Source: Pseudotabrizicola sediminis
Lineage (GTDB): Bacteria > Pseudomonadota > Alphaproteobacteria > Rhodobacterales > Rhodobacteraceae
Direction: 5' to 3'
Assembly: GCF_004745575.1 (NCBI RefSeq)
Contig: NZ_RPEM01000006.1
Location: 216,471-280,470, forward strand
Length of the DNA stretch: 64,000 nucleotides
The notes under the pieces were generated by a model, which saw only the letters and a program-made list of their open reading frames with translations, made no database searches and was not told where the DNA came from. Position numbers and translations under genes: made by a program. This document shows positions 52,016 through 61,636 of the stretch, piece after piece. How positions within the stretch are numbered: position 1 is the first letter of the stretch; the number at the start of each line of letters is the position of its first letter.

Positions 52016-52240
52016 ATGACAAACGTTGGACATGTTGATCGATTGCTGCGCCTCATTCTGGGTGCGGTTTTGCTGGCTGCGCCCTTCCTCCCTGTGTTCG
52101 CAGGACTGTTTGCTGCCTGGGGCGCGTGGAAATTTGCCGTGGCTGGCGTGGGCGTTGTGATGATTGGAACCGCCCTGTTCCGGTTCTGCCCTGCTTATAC
52201 AGTGCTTGGCATCAATACCTGCCCGATTACAAAGAAATAA
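52016..52240 (+). CDS. DUF2892 family membrane protein (YgaP-tail-like)
   Basis: This 74-residue protein starts MTNVGHVDRLLRLILG and has two membrane segments, ending with CPAYTVLGINTC, matching the DUF2892 domain found at the end of YgaP and in BigR-type operons. It may dock sulfur-handling enzymes at the membrane; the role is unproven. Confidence 0.87.
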   Translation: MTNVGHVDRLLRLILGAVLLAAPFLPVFAGLFAAWGAWKFAVAGVGVVMIGTALFRFCPAYTVLGINTCPITKK

Positions 52241-52349
52241 ACCCTTCTTTCGGCGCCTGGGCGCTGAAGGTTCGATCTTCTCTGCCGACTGGTCCTGCGC
52301 AGCCAATTGCAGGGCACTTGGTCCCTTTCAAGCCGGAGCTTGCCGTTAG

Positions 52350-52775
52350 ATGATCACTGAATTCACCCCCCTTGCCTCACTGTTTGGCGGCGTCCTGATC
52401 GGCTTTGGTGCCTTGATTTTGATGGTATTCAACGGGCGCATCGCGGGCATGACCGGCATGTTGAACGGTATGCTGGAACCACGAAATCCCGACAGCCCTT
52501 GGCGGCTGGCGTTTCTGGCGGGCGCGATTGTGGCCCCCTTGCTGGCCACTCTGCTTGGCGCTGAATTCGCCTTCGTCTCTCCGACCAATGGGGCGCTGCT
52601 GGCTTTGGGGGGCGTGATCGTGGGGATTGGCGTCACATACGGATCGGGCTGCACCTCGGGACATGGCGTGTGCGGTATGGCGCGCCTGTCACCCCGGTCG
52701 CTGGTGGCAACCCTGACCTTCATGGTCACGACCTTTGCCACCGTTACGCTGATCCGTCATGGTTTTGGAGGGTGA
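52350..52775 (+). CDS. YeeE/YedE family sulfur transporter-like protein
   Basis: This 141-residue, four-helix protein has the YeeE/YedE signature GSGCTSGHGVCGMARLSPRS with conserved cysteines. The family includes thiosulfate importers and related sulfur-compound channels. It is half the length of the E. coli form and is followed (overlapping stop/start region) by a second half-size protein, so the two probably form one transporter. Confidence 0.9.
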   Translation: MITEFTPLASLFGGVLIGFGALILMVFNGRIAGMTGMLNGMLEPRNPDSPWRLAFLAGAIVAPLLATLLGAEFAFVSPTNGALLALGGVIVGIGVTYGSGCTSGHGVCGMARLSPRSLVATLTFMVTTFATVTLIRHGFGG

Positions 52776-52780
52776 TGCAG

Positions 52781-53215
52781 ATGAACCGCATCTTCTCAGC
52801 CCTTGTCGCGGGCATGATCTTTGGACTTGGCATCGCCATCTCGGGGATGGGCAACCCGGCCAAGGTGCTGAATTTCTTTGACCCCCTCGGCACATGGGAC
52901 GCAAGCCTTGCCTTTGTGATGGGTGGGGCATTGGTCACCACCGCGATTGGCTATCGCGTGATCTTTGGCCAGCGCAAAATACCGCTGTTCGACAAGAAAT
53001 TCCACCTGCCGACGGCACGTGTGATTGATGCCAAGCTGATCGGCGGTTCTGCCTTGTTCGGCGTGGGCTGGGGCATTTCCGGTTTTTGCCCCGGGGGTGC
53101 CATTCCGGCCCTCGGCTTTGCGCCGTGGCCGACAGCGCTTTTCCTGATCTCTATGGGGGGGGGCATTCTGATTGCGCGCTGGCTGCAAGCCTTGCCCCGC
53201 CGCCAAACCATCTGA
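52781..53215 (+). CDS. YeeE/YedE family sulfur transporter-like protein, second half
   Basis: This 144-residue, four-helix protein has GMIFGLGIAISGMGNPAKVLNF split across its first helices and GISGFCPGGAIPALG near residue 105, the counterpart motif of the YeeE/YedE family with its cysteine. The ATG at 52781 has GGAGGG eight bases before; an ATG six bases earlier is too close to it. It is coupled to the preceding gene. Confidence 0.9.
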   Translation: MNRIFSALVAGMIFGLGIAISGMGNPAKVLNFFDPLGTWDASLAFVMGGALVTTAIGYRVIFGQRKIPLFDKKFHLPTARVIDAKLIGGSALFGVGWGISGFCPGGAIPALGFAPWPTALFLISMGGGILIARWLQALPRRQTI

Positions 53216-53234
53216 CAGTCCGAAGGAAACATTC

Positions 53235-54137
53235 ATGAAGACCTTTGCCCCGATTCCGCATGCTGTTGATCTTTCAATCAAACCTGAGGTTACGGCCTTC
53301 TTTGACGAACCGACCAACACAGTGACCTATGTCGTGCGCGATCCGGCCGGCACGGCCTGCGCCGTCATCGATTCTGTGATGGACATCGACTATGCCGCAG
53401 GACGCATCTCCTATACCTCGGCCGATGCAGTGATCGACTTCATCCGCGCGCAGGGCCTGACGCTGGAATGGCTGATCGAGACACATGTCCATGCCGACCA
53501 CCTTTCGGGCGCGCCCTACATTCAGGGCAAGCTTGGTGGCAAGATCGGCATCGGTGAGAATATCACCATCGTTCAGGACACGTTTGGCAAGGTCTTCAAT
53601 GAAGGCACCGAGTTTCAGCGCGACGGCTCGCAGTTTGACCGTCTGTTCAAGGATGGTGACACCTATCAGATCGGCGGTATGACGGTGTTTGTACTGCACA
53701 CACCCGGTCACACCCCGGCCTGCATGACGCATGTGGCGGGCGATGCCGCCTTTGTCGGCGACACGTTGTTCATGCCAGATGGCGGATCGGCCCGTGCCGA
53801 TTTCCCCGGCGGGGACGCACGCACGCTGTACCGGTCGATACAGCGGGTGCTGTCGCTGCCCGCGGAAACGCGGCTGTTCATGTGCCATGATTATGGGCCC
53901 AACGGCCGTGAAATCCGTTGGGAAACGACTGTGGCCGAACAGATCGCGCACAATATTCACGTCAGGGATGGCATCACCGAAGATCAGTTCGTCGAGGTCC
54001 GTGAAGCCCGTGACGCCAGCCTTGCCATGCCGAAACTGATTATCCCATCGCTGCAGGTCAACATGCGCGCGGGCGATCTGCCGCCCCCGGATGCAAGCGG
54101 GAAGCGCTTTCTGAAAGTGCCGATCAACGGGCTGTAG
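53235..54137 (+). CDS. Metallo-beta-lactamase fold persulfide dioxygenase-like protein (Blh/ETHE1 type)
   Basis: This 300-residue protein has THVHADHLSGAPY (metal His/Asp), VLHTPGHTPACMTH, GDTLFMPDGGSARADFPGG and FMCHDYGPNGREI, the set found in the ETHE1/Blh group that oxidises glutathione persulfide to sulfite. There is no fused rhodanese domain. In the BigR operons of Agrobacterium and Xylella the same gene types (repressor, DUF2892, YeeE/YedE, Blh) occur together, which supports a sulfide-detoxification role. Confidence 0.87.
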   Translation: MKTFAPIPHAVDLSIKPEVTAFFDEPTNTVTYVVRDPAGTACAVIDSVMDIDYAAGRISYTSADAVIDFIRAQGLTLEWLIETHVHADHLSGAPYIQGKLGGKIGIGENITIVQDTFGKVFNEGTEFQRDGSQFDRLFKDGDTYQIGGMTVFVLHTPGHTPACMTHVAGDAAFVGDTLFMPDGGSARADFPGGDARTLYRSIQRVLSLPAETRLFMCHDYGPNGREIRWETTVAEQIAHNIHVRDGITEDQFVEVREARDASLAMPKLIIPSLQVNMRAGDLPPPDASGKRFLKVPINGL

Positions 54138-54196
54138 GCTTTCGGAACGGCAACGCCGCACCCTGTATTCGCCGCGCGACAAAAAAGGCCAAGCCG

Positions 54197-55963
54197 TTGA
54201 AACGTTTATCTTCCCTGTTTCCGATCCTCGGGTGGGCACCTGCCTATACGAAAGCCGACGCGCAAAGCGATCTGGTCGCGGCGGTGATCGTGACCATCAT
54301 GCTGGTGCCGCAAAGCCTTGCCTATGCCATGCTGGCCGGCCTGCCGCCGCAGGTGGGGCTTTATGCCTCGATCTTGCCCCTGATCGCCTATGCGATCTTT
54401 GGCACCAGCCGGGCGCTCGCGGTCGGGCCGGTGGCCGTGGTGTCCTTGATGACAGCGGCGGCGGTGGGGCAAGTGGCGGCCCCCGGCAGCGCGGAGTATC
54501 TGACGGCAGCCATCACGCTGGCCTTCCTGTCCGGGATTGTCCTGGTGGCAATGTCGGTGCTGCGCCTGGGGTTCTTAGCCAATTTCCTGTCGCATCCGGT
54601 GATTTCGGGTTTCATCACCGCATCGGGACTCCTGATTGCGATCAGCCAGCTGCAGCACATTCTGGGGATCAGGGTGGAAGGTGACAGCCTCTTGCGCATT
54701 CTGGGTGGGATCTACGCGAAGCTTGATGGGCTGAACCCATTTACCCTTGCCATCGGCATGACTGCGACTGCATTCCTGTTCTGGACACGCAAGCAGTTGA
54801 AGCCACTTTTGCTGGCGCGCGGCCTGCCTGCGCGTGCGGCAGATCTGATCGCCAAGTCCGGCCCGGTTGCCGCCATCGTCCTGTCCATCCTTGCGGTTGT
54901 CGGCTTTGGGCTGGTGGACAAGGGTGTAAGAATCGTTGGCGACATCCCCGGCCACCTGCCGCCCTTTGCGGTGCCGTCGTTTGATCTGGGCCTGTGGCAG
55001 GAACTGTTGCTGCCTGCGGTGCTGATCAGCCTTGTCGGTTTTGTGGAATCTGTATCGGTCGCGCAAACCCTGGCCGCGAAACGGCGGCAACGCATCGTGC
55101 CCAATCAGGAACTGACCGCCCTTGGTGCGTCCAACATCGCCTCGGCCTTGTCGGGCGGCTATCCGGTGACGGGTGGGTTTGCCCGGTCCGTGGTGAATTT
55201 CGACGCGGGTGCCGAAACTCCGCTGGCGGGTGCCTTTACCGCGGCAGGTATCTTGGCCGCGACCGTTTTCCTGACCCCCCTGTTCCAGTTCCTGCCACAA
55301 GCCGTGCTGGCCGCCACGATCATTGTGGCCGTCCTGTCGCTGGTGGATATCGCCGCAATCCGGCGCACCTGGGCCTATTCCAAGGCCGATTTCGCCGCGA
55401 TGGCGGTGACCATCCTGACGGTGCTGCTGGTGGGGGTCGAAGCGGGGATTACGGCCGGCGTGTCGCTGTCGCTGGCGCTGTTTCTGTGGCGCACGTCGCG
55501 CCCCCACATCGCCATTGTTGGCCAGGTGCCGGGAACAGAGCATTTTCGCAACATTGACCGCCATGATGTCATCACCGATCCGCGCATCCTGTCGATCCGG
55601 GTCGATGAAAGCCTGTACTTTGCCAATGCCCGCGCCCTTGAAGACGCGATCTATGACCACATTGCCGATCAGCCACTGCTGAGGAACGTGGTTCTGATGT
55701 GCCCGGCTGTGAATGCTATCGACGCAAGCGCGCTGGAGAGCCTTGAAGCCATCGCCCATCGACTTGGCTCTGCCGGGATCGGCTTTCATCTGTCAGAGGT
55801 GAAAGGTCCGGTGACGGACGCGCTGATGCGGTCCGATTTCATGGACCACTTCAAGGGGCGGATCTTCCTGTCGCAATACGAAGCATTCACGACACTGACC
55901 GCCGCGGCACCGAATGGGACCATGACGCCGACCGGTTCCGGGATGCGCGTAGAGACCGCGTAG
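54197..55963 (+). CDS. SulP family anion permease with STAS domain
   Basis: This 588-residue permease has a membrane domain of about 14 segments (VTIMLVPQSLAYAMLAGLPP is the SulP signature near residue 33) and a C-terminal STAS domain (VNAIDASALESLEAIAHRL). The start is TTG at 54197; no ATG precedes the signature in frame. Following the persulfide dioxygenase gene, it likely moves sulfate or sulfite produced by sulfur oxidation, though direction and ion are inference. Confidence 0.9.
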   Translation: MKRLSSLFPILGWAPAYTKADAQSDLVAAVIVTIMLVPQSLAYAMLAGLPPQVGLYASILPLIAYAIFGTSRALAVGPVAVVSLMTAAAVGQVAAPGSAEYLTAAITLAFLSGIVLVAMSVLRLGFLANFLSHPVISGFITASGLLIAISQLQHILGIRVEGDSLLRILGGIYAKLDGLNPFTLAIGMTATAFLFWTRKQLKPLLLARGLPARAADLIAKSGPVAAIVLSILAVVGFGLVDKGVRIVGDIPGHLPPFAVPSFDLGLWQELLLPAVLISLVGFVESVSVAQTLAAKRRQRIVPNQELTALGASNIASALSGGYPVTGGFARSVVNFDAGAETPLAGAFTAAGILAATVFLTPLFQFLPQAVLAATIIVAVLSLVDIAAIRRTWAYSKADFAAMAVTILTVLLVGVEAGITAGVSLSLALFLWRTSRPHIAIVGQVPGTEHFRNIDRHDVITDPRILSIRVDESLYFANARALEDAIYDHIADQPLLRNVVLMCPAVNAIDASALESLEAIAHRLGSAGIGFHLSEVKGPVTDALMRSDFMDHFKGRIFLSQYEAFTTLTAAAPNGTMTPTGSGMRVETA

Positions 55964-56218
55964 AGGGACAAGGGGTTAGCCGCTGGATGCCCGGTCGGGC
56001 GACGCGCGCAAAGTAGTCTGCTATGACAAACAACGTTGCCGCCACCGCGAGGCAATCACTGCAACCGTCGCCTCTGCGCTGTCGACCTTCCCCGACTGTC
56101 ATCTTCTGGCTCGGACGATCAATGAGTCTCGACCTCTGGCCGATCATCGCTTAGGATTCGAGCCGATCGCCCGGATACGGCGGCAGAATTTCAAGGAAAG
56201 ACCACCAAGGAGGTAGGC
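55964..56218. other. Intergenic region before the TAXI-TRAP operon
   Basis: No gene is supported in these 255 bases. The only clear signal is a strong ribosome site (AAGGAGG) eight bases before the TAXI protein start at 56219. Confidence 0.5.
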
Positions 56219-57229
56219 ATGAAAATCATATCCTTCAACGCTCTGGCAGGGGCCGCGCTTGCGGTCGGGCTGATGGCACAAGGCGCGGTGGCGCAGGACA
56301 TGCAGTTCTTCCGCATCGGCACCGGCGGTACGGCAGGCACGTACTATCCCATCGGCGGCCTGATCGCGAACGCCATCTCGAACCCGCCCGGATCGCGCGC
56401 CTGCGATGAGGGCGGATCCTGCGGTGTGCCGGGCCTGATCGCTACGGCAGTCGCCTCCAACGGGTCGGTCGGCAACGTGAATTCGATCAATGGTGGCACG
56501 CTCGAGGCCGGGTTCAGCCAGTCTGACGTTGCATATTGGGCACAAACCGGCACTGGTCTGTTTGAAGGCCAGCCTGCCGTGGAAAAGCTGCGGCTGATCG
56601 CCAACCTGTATCCTGAAAGCATCCATTTGGTGGCCAGCGCCGGGTCCGGCATCACCTCGGTCGCCGATCTGCGCGGCAAGCGCGTGTCGCTGGACGAACC
56701 GGGGTCGGGCACGCTTGTTGACGCCAAGATCATCCTTGAGGCCTTTGGCCTGACCGAGGCCGACATCACCCCGGAATATCTGAAGCCCGATCAGGCATCA
56801 GACCGGATGCGCGATGGCGCGATGGATGCGTTCTTCTTTGTCGGCGGCTACCCCGCTGGCGCGATTGCAGAACTTTCCAGCCAGCATGATGTGGTGATCG
56901 TGCCGATCACCGGGCCGGAAATCGACGCGCTGCGCGCCGAATACAGCTTCTTTGCCAACGACACTTTCCCGGCAGGCACCTACAATGGGCAGGATGCCGA
57001 AGTGGCCACCATTTCGGTGGGCGCGCAGATGGTGACCTCGGCCGATCTGTCCGAAGATCTGGTCTACGGCATCACCAAATCGCTGTTCAACGAGACGACG
57101 CAGCGTCTGTTTGCCAACGGTCATGCCAAGGGCAAGTTCATCACGCTGGAAAATGCGGTTGAGGGGGCGGGCATCCCGTTCCATCCGGGTGCGGAGAAGT
57201 TCTACAAGGAAGTCGGCGCGATCGAGTGA
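56219..57229 (+). CDS. TAXI family TRAP transporter substrate-binding protein
   Basis: This 336-residue periplasmic protein has a signal peptide (ALAGAALAVGLMAQGAVAQ) and the TAXI family opening FRIGTGGTAGTYYPIGG, followed by SLDEPGSGTLVDAKIILEA. An unusual Cys pair (RACDEGGSCGVPG) may form a disulfide. It delivers substrate, often glutamate or another dicarboxylate in this family, to the fused permease downstream. A perfect ribosome site precedes it. Confidence 0.92.
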   Translation: MKIISFNALAGAALAVGLMAQGAVAQDMQFFRIGTGGTAGTYYPIGGLIANAISNPPGSRACDEGGSCGVPGLIATAVASNGSVGNVNSINGGTLEAGFSQSDVAYWAQTGTGLFEGQPAVEKLRLIANLYPESIHLVASAGSGITSVADLRGKRVSLDEPGSGTLVDAKIILEAFGLTEADITPEYLKPDQASDRMRDGAMDAFFFVGGYPAGAIAELSSQHDVVIVPITGPEIDALRAEYSFFANDTFPAGTYNGQDAEVATISVGAQMVTSADLSEDLVYGITKSLFNETTQRLFANGHAKGKFITLENAVEGAGIPFHPGAEKFYKEVGAIE

Positions 57230-57254
57230 TCGGGCTTTTCTGACCTGAAGACGG

Positions 57255-57280
57255 GGACGCGGCCAGCAGTGGCCGCGTCC
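57255..57280 (+). terminator. Intercistronic hairpin in the TAXI-TRAP operon
   Basis: GGACGCGGCC at 57255-57264 pairs with GGCCGCGTCC at 57271-57280 around a six-base loop, with TCTCT after it, between the binding-protein and permease genes. Such stems often reduce expression of the permease relative to the binding protein. Confidence 0.6.
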
Positions 57281-57313
57281 TCTCTATGAAAGACAGATTG
57301 CAAGGACCGTCTG

Positions 57314-59377
57314 ATGAGCAACGACACGCGCGCCCTGACCGAGGCGGAACTGCGGGCAATCGAAGAAGAATTTGATCCCGAGGCGCGGTTCAGAACCATC
57401 ACGCGACCCGTGGCGCTGTTGTCCGGGGTCATTCTGTTCGCGCTGGCGGTATATCATTATTACACTGCCGGTTTCGGCATCCCGCGCGCGACCACGCATC
57501 GCGGCGTGCATATGGGTGTGTCGCTGTTTCTGATTTACCTGAGCTTCTCCGCGTTCTCGTCGGGGCGCACAAAGACCACAGGCTTTGTCATTCTGGGTCT
57601 GCCGGTGCTGGACTGGCTGTTTGCCTTTGCGGCGCTGATCAGCGCCCTTTATGTGCCGTGGATCTACGTTCAGTTGGCCTTCCGCATCGGTAACCCGTTG
57701 CCGATTGATGTGGCGATGGGCACCATCCTGCTGGTGACCTTGTTCGAGGCTGTGCGCCGGTCGATGGGCTGGCCGCTGCCGGTGATAGCGCTTCTGTTCA
57801 TCGGCTACGCCTATTTCGGCCGGTCAATGCCGGGCATTTTCGTGCATCCGGGAGCGGATTGGTCGGGCATCGTCAACCACCTCTATCTGTCCTCCCAAGG
57901 GGTTTACGGCACCGCGCTGGGCGTGATTGCCACCTATGTGTTCCATTTCGTGCTGTTCGGCGTGATGGCGCAGAAAATCGGCCTTGGTCAGCTGTTCATC
58001 AATCTGGCCACCGCGCTGACCGGGCGTTATGCAGGGGGGCCTGCCAAGGTTTCCGTAGTTTCCTCCGCCCTGCTCGGCTCTATCTCTGGGTCGTCCATCG
58101 CCAACACGGTCACCACCGGTGCGCTGACCATCCCCACCATGATCAAGATCGGCTTCAAACGCCATTTCGCGGCGGCGGTCGAGGCGGCGTCGTCCACCGG
58201 TGGGCAGATCACGCCGCCGGTCATGGGGGCGGTGGCTTTCCTCATGGTGGAATACCTTGGCATCCCGCTGCGCACGATCCTGATCGCGGCCATCGTGCCA
58301 GCCTTCATGCATTTCTTCGGCGTTTTGGTGCAGGTGCACCTTGAGGCAAAGCGGCTGGGCATCCGCGGTCTGACCAAGGAAGAACTGCCCAACGCGGCAA
58401 AGGTGCTGCGCGAAGGCTGGCTGGCCATACTGCCGCTGATCCTGCTGGTCTGGATGCTGATGTCGGGCCGCACCCCGTTTCTTGCGGCGTTCTGGGCCAT
58501 CACCGCCTGTATCGCGGTCTATGCGATACAGCGGGTTATGGCATCGGGTGTGACCGAGGGCGCAAAGGAGTTCGTCACCGGTATTTTTGAGGGCTTTGTC
58601 TCCGGGGCCAAAAGCTCACTCTCCGTCACTGCCGCTGCGGCCTTGGTGGGGGTGGTCATCGGGGTTGTCACGCTGACCGGCATCGGTTTCAAGATCGCCT
58701 TCATGCTGACCAGTCTGGCGCAGGGCTGGGCGGTCAGCACGCATGCCTTCCTCGGCTTCCTGCCGTTCGAGCTGTTCGGCATCGAAACGCTGGCGCTTCT
58801 GTTCACCCTGATGATGACCGCCGTGGTCTGCATCCTGATGGGATGTGGCATCCCGACAACGGCCAATTACATCATCATGGTCGCCGTCGCTGCCCCTGTG
58901 CTGGCCATGATGAATGTCGAACCGTTGGTCGCGCATTTCTTCGTGTTCTACTATGGGGTGCTGGCCGATGTGACCCCGCCGGTGGCACTGGCCGCCTATG
59001 CCGCCTCTGGCATCGCCGGGGCCAACGCGTTCAAGGCGGGCAACACCGCCTTCCGCCTGTCGATGGGCAAGGCGCTGGTGCCGTTCATGTTCGTCTTCTC
59101 ACCTTCGCTTCTGCTGGTGACCGAGGGCTTTACATGGAGCGCCTTTGCGCTGGCTTTTACCGGCGCGGTGCTGGGCATTCTGGCGCTGTCCGCCGCGATC
59201 ACCAACTGGCTGATGGCCCCGCTATGGAAGATCGAGCGGGTGCTGCTGCCCATCGCGGCCCTGCTGATGATCGCGCCGGAGTTTGTGTCAACCGCGCTGG
59301 GCGCGGCCATTCTGGGCGTGGTTGCCTTGCGTCAGTGGCTGGGCTTGCGGGCCGGGCCGCCAGTCAAGGCCCTTTAA
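57314..59377 (+). CDS. TRAP transporter fused permease (DctQ and DctM domains)
   Basis: This 687-residue membrane protein joins a small four-helix and a large twelve-helix TRAP domain, as usual with TAXI binding proteins. The large domain carries LGSISGSSIANTVTTGALTIP and VEAASSTGGQITPPVMGAVAF, typical of the sodium-coupled transport core, and a second hairpin MGCGIPTTANYIIMVAVAAP. It follows the TAXI gene by 84 bases and converges with the DHDPS-family gene, overlapping it by four bases. Confidence 0.92.
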   Translation: MSNDTRALTEAELRAIEEEFDPEARFRTITRPVALLSGVILFALAVYHYYTAGFGIPRATTHRGVHMGVSLFLIYLSFSAFSSGRTKTTGFVILGLPVLDWLFAFAALISALYVPWIYVQLAFRIGNPLPIDVAMGTILLVTLFEAVRRSMGWPLPVIALLFIGYAYFGRSMPGIFVHPGADWSGIVNHLYLSSQGVYGTALGVIATYVFHFVLFGVMAQKIGLGQLFINLATALTGRYAGGPAKVSVVSSALLGSISGSSIANTVTTGALTIPTMIKIGFKRHFAAAVEAASSTGGQITPPVMGAVAFLMVEYLGIPLRTILIAAIVPAFMHFFGVLVQVHLEAKRLGIRGLTKEELPNAAKVLREGWLAILPLILLVWMLMSGRTPFLAAFWAITACIAVYAIQRVMASGVTEGAKEFVTGIFEGFVSGAKSSLSVTAAAALVGVVIGVVTLTGIGFKIAFMLTSLAQGWAVSTHAFLGFLPFELFGIETLALLFTLMMTAVVCILMGCGIPTTANYIIMVAVAAPVLAMMNVEPLVAHFFVFYYGVLADVTPPVALAAYAASGIAGANAFKAGNTAFRLSMGKALVPFMFVFSPSLLLVTEGFTWSAFALAFTGAVLGILALSAAITNWLMAPLWKIERVLLPIAALLMIAPEFVSTALGAAILGVVALRQWLGLRAGPPVKAL

Positions 59378-60303
59378 AGGGCCCTGATCCGGTCGCGGAA
59401 CCGGGCGGCCCCCTCAACAATGTGGTCCAGCACCACCTCGACCGCCCAGTGCTTGTCGGCGATGTCATAGGGGATCGTGCGGCTGTGAACGCAGTCGAAC
59501 GTGCCGATGCGGCGGTGATAATGCTTGGCCAGCTTGGGATAGCCCATGCCTTCCGACATGGCCGACAGCACCAGAAACGTGTCCATCTCTGCCGCCAGAT
59601 CCGGGTGGTCGCGGCCATGATCCATCAGCCAGCGGTACAGATCGGGGTGAAAGTTGTTCATCACCCCCGAAAACCCATGCCCGCCCGCCAGAATCGCCGG
59701 CCAGGCAATCGCCGCATTGGCATTGTTGATCGCCAGCGGCGAGCCTGCCACCAGCGTCAGCCGCCGCTTCACATCGTCCAGATCGCAGGTCACGTCCTTG
59801 AGGAAGGCAAAGCGCCCGCTTTGGGCACACCAGCTGACCTCGTCATTGGTCAGCAAGCGGCGATAGGGGGCGGGGCATTCGTAAAGGCCAAGCGCCATGT
59901 CGGATGGCAGGGCAGTCAGCAGATCATCAATCCGCGCGCGGAACACGTCGCTGCCCTCATCCGCTGCCGCCAGCCGGTTGGTCACCAGAACCACCGCATC
60001 CACCCCGGTCTCGGCAATGGTGCGCAGCTCCACCTTCTGATCGTCCATCGCTGCCGAGATATGCCCCGAGGCCACCACCGGCACGCGTCCTGCCACATGC
60101 TTCACCGCGAACCGCGCCAGATCGCGGCGTTCGTCCAGCGTCAGGAACAGCATTTCTGACGACTGGCACACTGCAAACAACCCGTGCGAGCCGTTGTCGA
60201 TGTACCAGTCAATCAGCCGGGCATAGCCATCCCAGTCGATGGTGTTGTCCGGCTTGAACGGCGTAATCACGACCGGGAAAATACCTTGCATCGCATGCGA
60301 CAT
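59374..60303 (-). CDS. Dihydrodipicolinate synthase (DapA) family aldolase/lyase
   Basis: This 309-residue class I aldolase-fold protein has the Schiff-base lysine in FAFLKDVTCD and a catalytic Tyr in LGLYECPAPYRRL. It lies outside any lysine operon and follows a TRAP transporter, so it probably acts on a 2-keto acid or sugar-acid derivative imported by that transporter. The ATG at 60303 is used; an upstream in-frame start would lie inside the preceding gene's 3' region without a ribosome site. Confidence 0.88.
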   Translation of the reverse strand: MSHAMQGIFPVVITPFKPDNTIDWDGYARLIDWYIDNGSHGLFAVCQSSEMLFLTLDERRDLARFAVKHVAGRVPVVASGHISAAMDDQKVELRTIAETGVDAVVLVTNRLAAADEGSDVFRARIDDLLTALPSDMALGLYECPAPYRRLLTNDEVSWCAQSGRFAFLKDVTCDLDDVKRRLTLVAGSPLAINNANAAIAWPAILAGGHGFSGVMNNFHPDLYRWLMDHGRDHPDLAAEMDTFLVLSAMSEGMGYPKLAKHYHRRIGTFDCVHSRTIPYDIADKHWAVEVVLDHIVEGAARFRDRIRAL

Positions 60304-60340
60304 TCGGGAGCGTCCTTGAGTTTTCGGAAAATGAAAGGGG

Positions 60341-61636
60341 TTAGCCAGCATAGCCAAAGGCACGCGGCAGCATCAGGATGATATCGGGTACCAGGATCAT
60401 GACCAGCAGCGCCGCCACCAGCACAGCCAGAAACGGCCAGACCTCCTGGATGATTTCTGCCAGCGGAATCCGGGTGACGGCGTTAATGACGAACAGCAGG
60501 ATGCCATAGGGCGGCGTGATCAGCCCGATCATGCAGTTCACAATGGCAATCACCCCGAAGTGGACCAGATCGATGCCAAGCTCGCGGCAGCTGGGGATGA
60601 ACAGCGGAATGATGACCAGAATGATGGTCGAGGCATCCAGAAAGCAGCCGAGCAGCAGCAGCAGCAAATTGATACACAGCAGGAACACCAGCGGGTGAAT
60701 ATCCAGACCCACAAGCGCCTGCGCGACCACACCGGGAATATTCTCTGACGCCACAATGTAGTTCAGGATCAGCGCCCCGCCGATCACCAGCCCCACCGCC
60801 GCAGATGACCGCGCAGAGTTGACCAGAATCTCGTAGAACGTTTTCAGCGACAGCGACCTGTAGAACACCGCCGCAAGGATCAGCGCGTAAAACGCCGCCA
60901 CTGCAGCAGCTTCGGTCGGCGTGGTGACACCGCCATAGATACCGTAGAGCAGAATGGCGGGCATCAGCAGCGCCGGGCCTGCGTTCAACGTGATACGCGG
61001 GAGATCGCGCAGCGGAACCGGATCGTCCTTGGCAAAGCCGCGCCGGTGCGAGATCCAGGCGTTCATCGCCATGAGAACCCCACCCATAAACAGTCCCGGG
61101 ACGATGCCCCCCAGAAACAGAAACCCGATAGAGGTGTTCGAGACCAGCGCATACAGTACCATCGGGATGGATGGCGGAATGATCGGGCCGATGGTGGCCG
61201 AAGCGGCCGTGATCGCCGCCGCATAGCCGCGCGTGTAGTGACCAGACTTCACCATCATGTCGATGATCAGCTTGCCGATGCCGGCAGCATCCGCCACCGC
61301 AGACCCCGACATACCGGAAAATACCAACGACGCCATCACATTCACATGCCCCAGCCCGCCCCGGAACCGCCCGACGATGGCAATACAGAACTGCAGCAAA
61401 CGGTCCGATACCGTCCCGGCATTCATGATATTGGCGGCTACTATAAACAGCGGCACCGCAAGCAGGATAAAGCTCTGGTACAGCCCGTCCATCAGCACTT
61501 TGCCGCTGATGCCGATGCTTTGCCCTGCCGCCACCAGATAGGCCATCGAGGCCACCAGAATGGCATAGGCGATCGGTGTGCCCATTGCCGCAAGACCCAT
61601 CAGGGTGACAAGGCAGAGAAGAAATTCAAAACTCAT
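60341..61636 (-). CDS. TRAP transporter large permease (DctM)
   Basis: This 431-residue, twelve-helix protein is the transport core of a sodium-driven TRAP importer. Typical segments are SGMSGSAVADAAGIGKLIIDMM and ASATIGPIIPPSIPMVLYALV near residues 110-155 and LITPPYGILLFVINAVTRIP near residue 370. It overlaps the small permease gene by four bases and is followed by the DHDPS-family gene after 37 bases. Confidence 0.93.
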   Translation of the reverse strand: MSFEFLLCLVTLMGLAAMGTPIAYAILVASMAYLVAAGQSIGISGKVLMDGLYQSFILLAVPLFIVAANIMNAGTVSDRLLQFCIAIVGRFRGGLGHVNVMASLVFSGMSGSAVADAAGIGKLIIDMMVKSGHYTRGYAAAITAASATIGPIIPPSIPMVLYALVSNTSIGFLFLGGIVPGLFMGGVLMAMNAWISHRRGFAKDDPVPLRDLPRITLNAGPALLMPAILLYGIYGGVTTPTEAAAVAAFYALILAAVFYRSLSLKTFYEILVNSARSSAAVGLVIGGALILNYIVASENIPGVVAQALVGLDIHPLVFLLCINLLLLLLGCFLDASTIILVIIPLFIPSCRELGIDLVHFGVIAIVNCMIGLITPPYGILLFVINAVTRIPLAEIIQEVWPFLAVLVAALLVMILVPDIILMLPRAFGYAG

